Shown here: positions 1 to 5,444 of the stretch, one piece after another | Layout: each line of letters begins with the position of its first letter | How positions within the stretch are numbered: the first letter of the stretch is position 1 | Assembly (NCBI GenBank): GCA_022795575.1 | Contig: JAAWGY010000108.1 | Span: forward strand, 1-7,353 | Direction: 5' to 3' | DNA: 7,353 bases | Source: Angelakisella sp. | GTDB lineage: Bacteria > Bacillota > Clostridia > Oscillospirales > Ruminococcaceae | Position numbers and translations under genes: made by a program | Notes under the pieces: model-generated | Database searches by the model: none | The model's input: only the letters and a program-made list of their open reading frames with translations | Told to the model about the DNA's origin: nothing

Positions 1-1
1 G

Positions 2-499
2 CCCAACAACAAGAACATCATCATGGCCGCCGAGCAGGCCGCCAAGCTCTGCAAGAGCCGGGACATCAAGGTGATCCCCACCCGCACCATCCCCCAGGGG
101 CTTTCCGCTATGCTGGCCTTTGACGAGGGCCGGGACGCCGCCGGCAACCTCCTGGAGATGACCAAGGCCGCCGACAAGGTGGGCACCGGCCAGATCACCT
201 TTGCCGCCCGGGACAGCGATTACGACGGCCACAAAATCAAGGAGGGGGAGCTGCTGGCCCTGGAAAACGGCAAGGTCTCCTTTACCGAAAGGGACCTGAA
301 AAAGGCGGCGGTCAAGCTCACCAAGGCGCTGCTGAAAAAGGACAGCAGCTTTGTCACCGCCATCTACGGCGAGGATGTGACGGCCGAGCAGGCCCAGGAG
401 CTGGAGACAGCCCTGCGGGAAAAGCTCCCCGACCAAATCGACCTGGCCTTTGTCCAAGGGGGCCAGCCGGTGTACTACCTGATTATCAGCGTGGAATAA
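2..499 (+). CDS. fakA: FakA/YloV-like fatty acid kinase subunit (DAK2-domain protein), C-terminal part
   Basis: The frame is open from the left edge (first full codon at base 2) to TAA at 497-499, giving the last 165 residues of a family whose members are about 550 residues long. The opening PNNKNIIMAAEQAA, followed by a VIPTRTIPQGLSAMLAFD block and the ending GGQPVYYLIISVE, are typical of the C-terminal region of FakA/YloV proteins. In characterised Firmicutes, FakA supplies the ATP-binding kinase domain (DhaL/DAK2 type) that phosphorylates fatty acids carried by FakB (DegV-fold) partners, feeding acyl-phosphate into phospholipid synthesis. The kinase domain itself lies outside the window, so catalytic residues cannot be inspected. 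The ATG at 23 is an internal methionine, not the start. A strong terminator follows 9 bp after the stop, so this is the last gene of its transcript. The family call is firm; the precise gene symbol is by analogy. Confidence 0.88.
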   Translation, partial: PNNKNIIMAAEQAAKLCKSRDIKVIPTRTIPQGLSAMLAFDEGRDAAGNLLEMTKAADKVGTGQITFAARDSDYDGHKIKEGELLALENGKVSFTERDLKKAAVKLTKALLKKDSSFVTAIYGEDVTAEQAQELETALREKLPDQIDLAFVQGGQPVYYLIISVE

Positions 500-508
500 T
501 CCGAAGCA

Positions 509-539
509 GGCGGCGCAGTGTTGGCTGTGCCGCCTTTTT
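509..539 (+). terminator. Rho-independent terminator after the FakA-like gene
   Basis: A 10-bp stem (GGCGGCGCAG at 509-518 with CTGTGCCGCC at 525-534, one G-U pair) closes a 6-nt loop and is followed directly by TTTTT at 535-539. It begins 9 bp after the stop codon at 499. Confidence 0.9.
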
Positions 540-548
540 GCCGGCGGG

Positions 549-577
549 TTGTGCCGGCTGCAAAAATCGGTTATACT
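549..577 (+). promoter_or_regulatory. Probable sigmaA promoter for the 658-1083 gene (and perhaps prfC)
   Basis: A -10-like TATACT (572-577; 5 of 6 matches to TATAAT) lies 17 bp downstream of a weak -35-like TTGTGC (549-554). It sits between the upstream terminator and the first gene of the next unit, which is where a promoter is needed. The expected transcript start near 584 would give a leader of about 75 nt. The -35 is poor, so the call rests mainly on the -10 and position. Confidence 0.5.
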
Positions 578-657
578 ATGGGAGAAAAAACCAACGGGAG
601 GGGGAGCGCCGCCAGCCACCGGCGCTGCCCCTGCCCGTGGATAAGGGAGGAATACCC

Positions 658-1083
658 ATGAAGATCCGCGAGATCCGGGAGCTGCCCCGGTACCTGCGGC
701 GGCGGGCCCGGATGCCCGTCGCCCGGTTTGAGCTCATCAGCAGCCGCGAGCCGGAGCTGGTCTCGGTCGCCCTGAACGACGTGGTGCTGCTGGACCCGGA
801 GGACACCATGGCGGAGGTGAAGGAGCGGGCCGCCCAGATCGCCCGGTTCCGGGAAAAGGGCCTGCTCACCACCCGGTACGACATCCGCTTTGCCGACGGG
901 GACCTGGAGGCCCTTTACGAGGACAGCGCCCTGTTTGGGGAGCTGTGGGTGCTCTCCCAGCAGGGCCGGGGCAAGGAGGGCTACCTCTTCGACGACGCCC
1001 GGGTGCGGATGGGGGTAATCACCCTGACCCCCAAGGGCCGGGACCTCTTCGGCGTCCCGGAGCCCGGGGCCATCCGCTTTTGA
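658..1083 (+). CDS. Uncharacterised 141-residue protein with a winged-helix-like C-terminus
   Basis: I do not recognise this family. The start is the ATG at 658, preceded by AAGGGAGG at 645-652; the frame also runs upstream to a TTG at 538, but that lies inside the terminator and is rejected. The 141-residue product is soluble and charged, with no signal peptide or membrane segment. It opens with an Arg-rich stretch (KIREIRELPRYLRRRAR), has a helical middle (about 40-65, MAEVKERAAQIARFREKG), then GLLTTRYDIRF, and near the C-terminus a strand-turn pattern, GVITLTPKGRDLF (about 121-133), which resembles the wing of MarR/PadR-type winged helices. A nucleic-acid-binding role is therefore possible but unproven. 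It is the first gene after a terminator and promoter, and prfC follows 52 bp later with no terminator between, so the two are probably co-transcribed. Existence of the gene is well supported by codon usage and ribosome site; function is unknown. Confidence 0.75.
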   Translation: MKIREIRELPRYLRRRARMPVARFELISSREPELVSVALNDVVLLDPEDTMAEVKERAAQIARFREKGLLTTRYDIRFADGDLEALYEDSALFGELWVLSQQGRGKEGYLFDDARVRMGVITLTPKGRDLFGVPEPGAIRF

Positions 1084-1120
1084 GACAGGACACAGAAGAA
1101 AACATCCGCCTTTTGGCTTT

Positions 1121-1126
1121 GGAGGT
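1121..1126 (+). promoter_or_regulatory. Ribosome binding site that fixes the TTG start of prfC
   Basis: GGAGGT lies 9 nt upstream of TTG at 1136. There is no in-frame ATG or GTG nearby, and the protein from this TTG (MADLKQEIQRRRTFAIISHP) matches the usual RF3 N-terminus in length, so the TTG start is well supported. Confidence 0.8.
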
Positions 1127-1135
1127 ATCGGACAT

Positions 1136-2737
1136 TTGGCTGACTTAAAACAGGAGATCCAGCGGCGAAGGACCTTCGCCATCATTTCCCACCCCGACGC
1201 GGGCAAAACCACCCTCACCGAAAAATTCCTGCTCTACGGCGGGGCCATCGCCATGGCCGGGGCGGTAAAGGGCAAAAAAGCCGCCCGCCACGCCGTCTCC
1301 GACTGGATGGAGATCGAAAAGCAGCGGGGAATTTCGGTGACGTCCTCCGCCATGCAGTTCTGCTACGGCGGCTACTGCATCAACATCCTGGATACCCCCG
1401 GGCACCAGGACTTTTCGGAGGATACCTACCGCACCCTGATGGCGGCGGATTCCGCCGTTATGGTTATCGACGCCGCCAAGGGGGTGGAGCCCCAGACCCG
1501 CAAGCTCTTTAAGGTCTGCGTCATGCGGGATATCCCCATCTTTACCTTTGTCAACAAGATGGACCGGGAGGCCCGCAACCCCTTTGACCTGATGGAGGAG
1601 ATCGAGCAGGAGCTGGGCATCGGCACCTACCCGGTCAACTGGCCCGTCGGCTGCGGCAAGGAGTTTAAGGGGGTGTACCACCGCGCAAGGCGGGAGATCA
1701 TCTCCTTTGAGGAGAGCGGCATGGCCAGCAATTCCCAAAAGGTAAAGGCCACCCAGCTCCCCCTGGGGGATCCCCGGCTGGACGAGGTGCTGGGCGAGGA
1801 GCTCCACCGCACCCTGGCCGATGACATCGAGCTGCTGGACGGGGCCAGCTACGAGTTCGACCTGGAGAAGGTGCGCCACGGCAAGCTGTCGCCGGTCTTC
1901 TTCGGCTCGGCCCTCACCAACTTTGGGGTGGAGCCCTTTCTGGAGGAATTCCTACAGATGACCACCCCGCCCCTGGCCCGCCGGTCCGACCAGGGGGAGG
2001 TAGACCCCTTTTCCCCGGAGTTTTCCGCCTTTGTCTTTAAGATCCAGGCCAACATGAACAAGGCCCACCGGGACCGCGTCGCCTTTATCCGCGTCTGCTC
2101 CGGCAGGTTTGAGAAGGGGATGGAGGTCAACCATGTCCAGGGGGGCAAAAAGGTAAAGCTGGCCCAGCCCCAGCAGCTGATGGCCCAGGAGCGGGAGATG
2201 GTGGAGGAGGCCTACGCCGGGGATATCATCGGGCTTTTTGACCCGGGGATCTTTTCCATCGGCGATACCCTCTGCGGGGGCGGCGGGCAGTTCCGCTTTG
2301 AGGGCATCCCCACCTTTGCCCCGGAGCACTTTGCCCGGGTGCGTCAGGTGGATACCCTCAAGCGCAAGCAGTTCTCCAAGGGCGTCACCCAGATTGCCCA
2401 GGAGGGCGCCATCCAGATGTTCCACGAGCCCGGCTCCGGCATGGAGGAGATCATTGTGGGGGTGGTGGGGGTGCTGCAGTTCGAGGTGCTGGAGTACCGC
2501 CTGAAAAACGAGTACAACGTGGAGATCCGCCGGGAGGACCTGCCCTACCAGTTCCTGCGGTGGATCGAAAACGACGAGGAGGACTTCGACCCCAAAAAGC
2601 TGGTGCTCTCCTCCGACACCAAGCTGGTGGAGGACTTCCGGGGGCGGCAGCTGCTGCTCTTTACCAGCGCCTGGAACATCACCTGGGCCACCGATAAAAA
2701 CCCCAAGCTGCGCCTGGCGGACTTTGCAGCGGGATAA
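1136..2737 (+). CDS. prfC: Peptide chain release factor 3 (RF3), translational GTPase
   Basis: RF3 is a cytosolic GTPase that recycles class-1 release factors from the ribosome after peptide release. The product is 533 residues, close to the 529 of E. coli RF3. G-domain motifs are all present: G1 HPDAGKTT (19-26), switch-I RGISVTSS (64-71), G3 DTPGHQDF (86-93) and G4 NKMD (140-143). Family-specific stretches follow, including WPVGCGKEFKGVYH (about residues 174-187), FKIQANMNKAHRDRVAF in domain 2 and GVVGVLQFEVLEYRLKNEYNVE near the C-terminus. EF-G and TetM-type proteins differ in the region after G3 and in length, and RF3 fits best. The start is TTG at 1136, a weak initiation codon that may keep expression low. 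It lies 52 bp after the small 658-1083 gene and is probably read from the same promoter; tandem hairpins end the transcript. No frameshift or missing motif is seen. Confidence 0.97.
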   Translation: MADLKQEIQRRRTFAIISHPDAGKTTLTEKFLLYGGAIAMAGAVKGKKAARHAVSDWMEIEKQRGISVTSSAMQFCYGGYCINILDTPGHQDFSEDTYRTLMAADSAVMVIDAAKGVEPQTRKLFKVCVMRDIPIFTFVNKMDREARNPFDLMEEIEQELGIGTYPVNWPVGCGKEFKGVYHRARREIISFEESGMASNSQKVKATQLPLGDPRLDEVLGEELHRTLADDIELLDGASYEFDLEKVRHGKLSPVFFGSALTNFGVEPFLEEFLQMTTPPLARRSDQGEVDPFSPEFSAFVFKIQANMNKAHRDRVAFIRVCSGRFEKGMEVNHVQGGKKVKLAQPQQLMAQEREMVEEAYAGDIIGLFDPGIFSIGDTLCGGGGQFRFEGIPTFAPEHFARVRQVDTLKRKQFSKGVTQIAQEGAIQMFHEPGSGMEEIIVGVVGVLQFEVLEYRLKNEYNVEIRREDLPYQFLRWIENDEEDFDPKKLVLSSDTKLVEDFRGRQLLLFTSAWNITWATDKNPKLRLADFAAG

Positions 2738-2749
2738 TCAGCAAAAGGA

Positions 2750-2778
2750 GCGGGCAGCCAAGGCTGCCCGCTTGCTTG
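2750..2778. terminator. Hairpin terminator after prfC, possibly bidirectional
   Basis: GCGGGCAGCC (2750-2759) and GGCTGCCCGC (2762-2771) form a perfect inverted repeat. On the plus strand it is followed by an imperfect T-tract (TTGCTTG). On the minus strand it is followed by TCCTTTTG. It lies between convergent genes, so it could stop transcripts from both sides. Confidence 0.7.
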
Positions 2779-2783
2779 CATAT

Positions 2784-2803
2784 GACCGGCCACGCCGGTT
2801 TTT
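2784..2803 (+). terminator. Second rho-independent terminator in tandem after prfC
   Basis: ACCGGC (2785-2790) and GCCGGT (2794-2799) form a 6-bp stem with a CAC loop, followed by TTTT through 2803. It lies 13 bp beyond the first hairpin and has the better plus-strand T-tract of the two. Confidence 0.75.
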
Positions 2804-2822
2804 CTGTCCTGCCGGGATATCC

Positions 2823-2933
2823 TTACCCCACCCGGCGCAGCCGGTAAAGCCGTGCCGGCCGGGCCGTGGCCGGGGGCAGCGCCAGCGCCTCCCCTTCCCG
2901 CGCCCCGGGGTGGTATTCGTTAAGCCGTCCCTG
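2823..2933 (-). pseudogene. In-frame open extension of the papain-like hydrolase beyond its stop
   Basis: Directly after the TAA at 2936-2934 the same minus-strand frame runs 36 sense codons to a second TAA at 2825-2823. It begins QGRLNEYHPGAREGEALALP and ends in an Arg-rich stretch (RLYRLRRVG). GRLNEY looks like a natural continuation of the preceding AELAGAELV, as if a Tyr codon (TAC or TAT) had become TAA by one base change. The remainder is Ala/Pro/Arg-rich and could be chance in GC-rich DNA. The first stop is followed by C, a context regarded as comparatively leaky. Confidence 0.45.
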
Positions 2934-3437
2934 TTACACCAGCTCCGCCCCCGCCAGCTCGGCAAAATCCTGGGGCCGGGCCAGGGAGATGTCCTTGGCA
3001 AGGTCCCATATCCCGCTCTCCTTCAGGACATAGGCCACAAACTGGGAGCAGACAAAGTGATGCCGCAGCCGGATGGGGATCCCCGCCATCATGGCGATGA
3101 GGCCCACAAAATTGTAGCGGTAGGCCCATTCCTCCTCCTCAAACCGGCGGATGGCCTCCCTTAGCCGGGCGTACTGCTCGGCGCTTACCGGCACACGGTA
3201 GACGGCGCACCGGGTGTCCTGGTACCGCCGGTAGATCCCCCGCCCCGGCACCTCCCGCACAAAGCCGCTGGCGATGGGCAGCCACAGGCACTGCCGCCCA
3301 AAGCTGTACAGCACCGGCATCTGCCTGTCCAGGCTGATGGAGGCGTGGTTATACGGGGCCCGGTTGAACACATGGAGCAGCCGGGAGAATTTGGTCCCTG
3401 TCTGGCTGGTAACGATATAAATATCCTTTGTCATCAT
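2934..3437 (-). CDS. YiiX/C92-like permuted papain-fold (NlpC/P60-related) cysteine hydrolase, possibly C-terminally truncated
   Basis: The 167-residue product resembles the permuted papain-like amidases of the YaeF/YiiX (C92) group within the NlpC/P60 superfamily, which act on amide or acyl bonds in substrates that remain undefined for most members. Seen in the sequence: an N-terminal TSQTGTKFSRLL block, the presumed catalytic His31 in YNHASISLD, and the presumed nucleophile Cys130 in HFVCSQFVAYVL. This His-before-Cys order is the mark of the permuted fold. No signal peptide or membrane segment is evident. Two ATGs stand in tandem (3437 and 3434), both served by GGGAGGAG at 3448-3441; I chose the first, and the second gives one residue less. 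Longer upstream starts have no ribosome site. The gene lies 148 bp downstream of the hydrogenase on the same strand. The frame stays open for 36 codons past its TAA (to 2823), which suggests a recent nonsense change at the C-terminus; catalytic residues are unaffected. The family call is likely; substrate unknown. Confidence 0.8.
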   Translation of the reverse strand: MMTKDIYIVTSQTGTKFSRLLHVFNRAPYNHASISLDRQMPVLYSFGRQCLWLPIASGFVREVPGRGIYRRYQDTRCAVYRVPVSAEQYARLREAIRRFEEEEWAYRYNFVGLIAMMAGIPIRLRHHFVCSQFVAYVLKESGIWDLAKDISLARPQDFAELAGAELV

Positions 3438-3495
3438 AAACTCCTCCCTGCCTGGCGGCTGGACGGCGGCGGAAACCCTCCCCGTCCCTCTGCTG

Positions 3496-3527
3496 ATAAT
3501 ACGACAGAGAAGGCCCTGCGGCTTCAA
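3496..3527 (-). promoter_or_regulatory. Weak candidate promoter for the papain-like hydrolase
   Basis: On the minus strand TATTAT (3501-3496; 5 of 6 to consensus) follows TTGAAG (3527-3522) after a 20-bp spacer, which is longer than optimal. The site lies in the 148-bp gap between the hydrogenase stop and the hydrolase start. Read-through from the hydrogenase is an equal possibility, since I see no T-tailed terminator in that gap. Confidence 0.3.
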
Positions 3528-3585
3528 CCAAACAGGATGCCGGGGATGGAATTTTTTGGCGCCGGGCTGTCCAGCCCCCCCTTGC

Positions 3586-5097
3586 TCAGTCGTTCAGCAG
3601 GCTGAGGGTGATGTCGTACTTGGACTGGGTGGCCTTTTTCAGCTTGGCGCCGCGGGCGTACTGCACCACCGTTGCGGAGGACTTGTTGATGGGCTGCAGC
3701 GTACCCGCACCGGCCACGCAGCCGCCGGGGCAGGCCATCCCCTCCAGGAGGTAGCCGTCGTACTTGCCCGCCCTGGCCATGGTGAGCAGCTTTTTGCACT
3801 CGGCCAAGCCCTGGGCGCTGGCAATCTTTACCTCCCGGTCCGGGGCCATCTCCCGGATGACGTCGGCCACCGCGCCGGCCACGCCGCCCCCCACGGCAAA
3901 GCCCCGGCCGGCCCCGGTGCCCTCCTCCAGGGGCTTCTCCCCCTCCAGGAGGCTGAAGTCCACCTCCTTGGCCTCAAACATCCCCATCAGCTCCTCAAAG
4001 GTGAGGACAAAGTCCACGTCGCTGCGGATGGTCCGGCGGCTGGCCTCCAGCTTTTTGGAGGCGCAGGGGCCGATAAAGGCGATTTTGCACCCCTTGTGCT
4101 CCTTCTTCTGGAGCCGGGCCGTCAGCACCATAGGCGTCATGGCCATGGAGATGCAGTGGGAGATGGTGGGGAACAGCTTTTTGGCCATCACCGACCAGGA
4201 GGGGCAGCAGGAGGTGGCCATAAAGGGCTGCTCCGCCGGCACCGCCCGCAAAAAGTCCTTGGCCTCCTCGATGGTGCAGAGGTCCGCCCCGATGGCCACC
4301 TCCACCACCCGGTCAAAGCCCAGCTGCTTCATGGCGGCCTCAAATTTTTCCGGCGGCAGGGCCGGCCCAAACTGGCCGATAAAGGCCGGGGCCACAATGG
4401 CGATGACCCGGTCCCCCTGCTTGATGGACTGGATGAGCTGGAAGATCTGCCCCTTGTCCGAGATGGCGCCAAAGGGGCAGCTCACCAGGCACATCCCGCA
4501 GGAGACGCACTTTTCCTGGTCGATGGAGGCCTTGCCGTCGGCGTCGGTGCCGATGGCGTCCATCCCGCAGGCGGCGGCGCAGGGCCGCTCCAGCTTGATG
4601 ATGGCCCCGTAGGGGCAGGCGGTGGCGCACCGGCCGCAGCGGATGCACTTGGTGGTATCGATCACCGACTGGCCGTCCCGGTGGACGATGATGGCGTCCT
4701 TGGGGCAGCTTTCGCTGCAGGGGTGGGCAAGGCAGCCCTGGCAGCAATCGGTGACGCGGTACTGCTTTTCCGGGCAGCCGTGGCAGGCAAATTTGATCAG
4801 GTTGATGAGGGGGGGATCGTAGTACTTCTCCGCAATGGCGCTTTCGTTCACCCCCATCGAAAGGGGGGCGTGCTCGCTGATGGGCCGCAGGGGCAGCCCC
4901 ATGGCCAGCCGCAGCCGCTCCCCCACGATGGCACGCTCCAGGAAGATGGATTCCCGGTACTGGGCCACCTCCCCGGGGACGATTTTATAGGGCAGCTCCT
5001 CGATGCGGGAATAGTCCCCGCCCTCGTAGGACATTTTTGCAATCTCGGTAAAGATCCTGCGGCGGATATCCTGTACTGACGTCTGCATCCCTCTCAT
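3586..5097 (-). CDS. Monomeric [FeFe]-hydrogenase with ferredoxin-like Fe-S domains (group B-like)
   Basis: The enzyme interconverts H2 with protons and electrons at an H-cluster, normally exchanging electrons with ferredoxin in the cytosol of anaerobes. From the ATG at 5097 it has 503 residues. An N-terminal ~100-residue domain without cysteines is followed by a Cys-rich segment (ACHGCP at 104-109; DCCQGC to SESCP, 118-132), then two classic CxxCxxCxxxCP [4Fe-4S] motifs at C151/154/157/161 and C197/200/203/207. H-cluster motifs are L1 TSCCPSW (295-301), L2 GPCASKKLE (343-351) and L3 EGMACPGGCVAGAG (452-465). Presumed ligands are C298, C345, C456 and C460, with C297 as the proton-relay cysteine. 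L2 has GPC where the classical group A enzymes have MPC, which with the N-terminal layout suggests the group B branch; that subgroup call is tentative. No maturases (HydE, HydF, HydG) or partner subunits are in the window. The start at 5097 has AAGGTG 7 nt and AAGGAG 13 nt upstream; an ATG at 5088 is an alternative. It has its own promoter and a leader of ~115 nt. Confidence 0.93.
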   Translation of the reverse strand: MRGMQTSVQDIRRRIFTEIAKMSYEGGDYSRIEELPYKIVPGEVAQYRESIFLERAIVGERLRLAMGLPLRPISEHAPLSMGVNESAIAEKYYDPPLINLIKFACHGCPEKQYRVTDCCQGCLAHPCSESCPKDAIIVHRDGQSVIDTTKCIRCGRCATACPYGAIIKLERPCAAACGMDAIGTDADGKASIDQEKCVSCGMCLVSCPFGAISDKGQIFQLIQSIKQGDRVIAIVAPAFIGQFGPALPPEKFEAAMKQLGFDRVVEVAIGADLCTIEEAKDFLRAVPAEQPFMATSCCPSWSVMAKKLFPTISHCISMAMTPMVLTARLQKKEHKGCKIAFIGPCASKKLEASRRTIRSDVDFVLTFEELMGMFEAKEVDFSLLEGEKPLEEGTGAGRGFAVGGGVAGAVADVIREMAPDREVKIASAQGLAECKKLLTMARAGKYDGYLLEGMACPGGCVAGAGTLQPINKSSATVVQYARGAKLKKATQSKYDITLSLLND

Positions 5098-5213
5098 CCT
5101 GAAACACCTTCTCCTTCCTAAGCGTTGGGCCCTGCCTCGTTGGGGAGGCGGGCGGTTCCTTTTGGCTGTATCGGTCCGGGGCGATCGCTTCCCCAAGTCG
5201 GTTATAGGATTTC
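5098..5213 (-). other. Long 5' leader of the hydrogenase mRNA with possible hairpins
   Basis: From the predicted transcript start near 5213 to the ATG at 5097 there are about 115 untranslated nucleotides. On the minus strand, a GGGG/CCCC pairing flanks a GATC-containing loop in the first half. A 5-bp stem GCCTC/GAGGC (5149-5145 with 5138-5134) lies nearer the gene. AAGGAG at 5116-5111 and AAGGTG at 5110-5105 follow. I do not recognise a known riboswitch. Confidence 0.4.
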
Positions 5214-5219
5214 TGTTTC

Positions 5220-5248
5220 ATTTTAACATATCTGCACCGGTTTGTACA
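5220..5248 (-). promoter_or_regulatory. SigmaA-type promoter for the hydrogenase gene
   Basis: On the minus strand TGTACA (5248-5243; 4 of 6 to TTGACA) and TAAAAT (5225-5220; 5 of 6 to TATAAT) are spaced by 17 bp. A TG dinucleotide one base upstream of the -10 makes it an extended -10 (TGTTAAAAT). It faces away from the plus-strand promoter at 5316-5344. Confidence 0.72.
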
Positions 5249-5273
5249 GGAAAAAGGAGGGGGAGAGCAGCGC

Positions 5274-5288
5274 AAAAATCAGATTTTT
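5274..5288. promoter_or_regulatory. 15-bp AT-rich palindrome between divergent promoters, candidate operator
   Basis: AAAAATC (5274-5280), a central A, and GATTTTT (5282-5288) form a perfect inverted repeat in otherwise GC-rich DNA. It lies 25 bp from the -35 of the hydrogenase promoter and 27 bp from the -35 of the phosphatase promoter. The near-equal spacing suggests a shared regulator site, but no regulator gene is present to support it. Confidence 0.4.
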
Positions 5289-5315
5289 TTGAGGCCGCCC
5301 CCTGCCGCCGCCAAC

Positions 5316-5344
5316 TTGACACCGGCCATAGGCTGGGGTACAAT
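5316..5344 (+). promoter_or_regulatory. Strong sigmaA promoter for the HAD phosphatase operon
   Basis: A perfect TTGACA (5316-5321) and TACAAT (5339-5344; 5 of 6) are separated by exactly 17 bp. The expected transcript start is about 5350-5351, giving a ~95-nt leader to the ATG at 5445. Confidence 0.88.
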
Positions 5345-5349
5345 TAACG

Positions 5350-5430
5350 ATGTACAGCCGCCTTGGGCAGGAGAGGGAGAGAGCGTCCGGCGGAACCGTC
5401 TGTCAGGGGGACACCCCCTGTCTGCTATGA
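5350..5430 (+). CDS. Possible leaderless upstream ORF (26 codons) in the phosphatase leader
   Basis: ATG at 5350 lies 6 bases after the -10 box, so the transcript may begin at or next to this AUG. The frame (MYSRLGQERE, then ASGGTVCQGDTPCLL) runs to TGA at 5428-5430, and that stop overlaps an ATG at 5427 that is in frame with the phosphatase. There is no room for a ribosome site, so translation would have to be leaderless. A 26-codon open frame is common by chance in GC-rich DNA; confidence is low. Confidence 0.2.
   Translation: MYSRLGQERERASGGTVCQGDTPCLL
5404..5420 (+). other. Hairpin in the phosphatase 5' leader
   Basis: CAGGGGG (5404-5410) and CCCCCTG (5414-5420) form a perfect 7-bp stem with an ACA loop. 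It ends 9 nt before the AAAGGA ribosome site at 5430 and lacks a T-tract, so it is not a terminator; it may protect or space the ribosome site. Confidence 0.55.
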
Positions 5431-5444
5431 AAGGAAGCCTGTTT

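Noticed and set aside
538..657. Upstream TTG extension of the 658-1083 gene
   Set aside because: It would start inside the T-tract of the upstream terminator and ahead of the promoter's transcript start, with no ribosome site. ATG 658 has a clear AAGGGAGG.
571..1218. Long open frame antisense to the 658-1083 gene
   Set aside because: It mirrors the GC-rich codon pattern of the plus-strand gene, has low-complexity content, no ribosome site, and overlaps the start of prfC.
1145..1879. 244-codon minus-strand open frame within prfC
   Set aside because: It is antisense to an unmistakable RF3 G-domain; the product is a Leu/Gly/Val-rich shadow without a family pattern.
3564..3577. Terminator of the hydrogenase gene
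   Set aside because: GGGCT/AGCCC is a perfect inverted repeat, but on the minus strand it is followed by GGCGCCAAAAAA, not a T-tract, so it is not a standard terminator.
3556..5079. 507-codon plus-strand open frame across the hydrogenase gene
   Set aside because: It is antisense to a gene with full H-cluster and ferredoxin motifs; its product is repetitive Gly/Ala/Leu/His-rich, typical of a shadow frame in GC-rich DNA.
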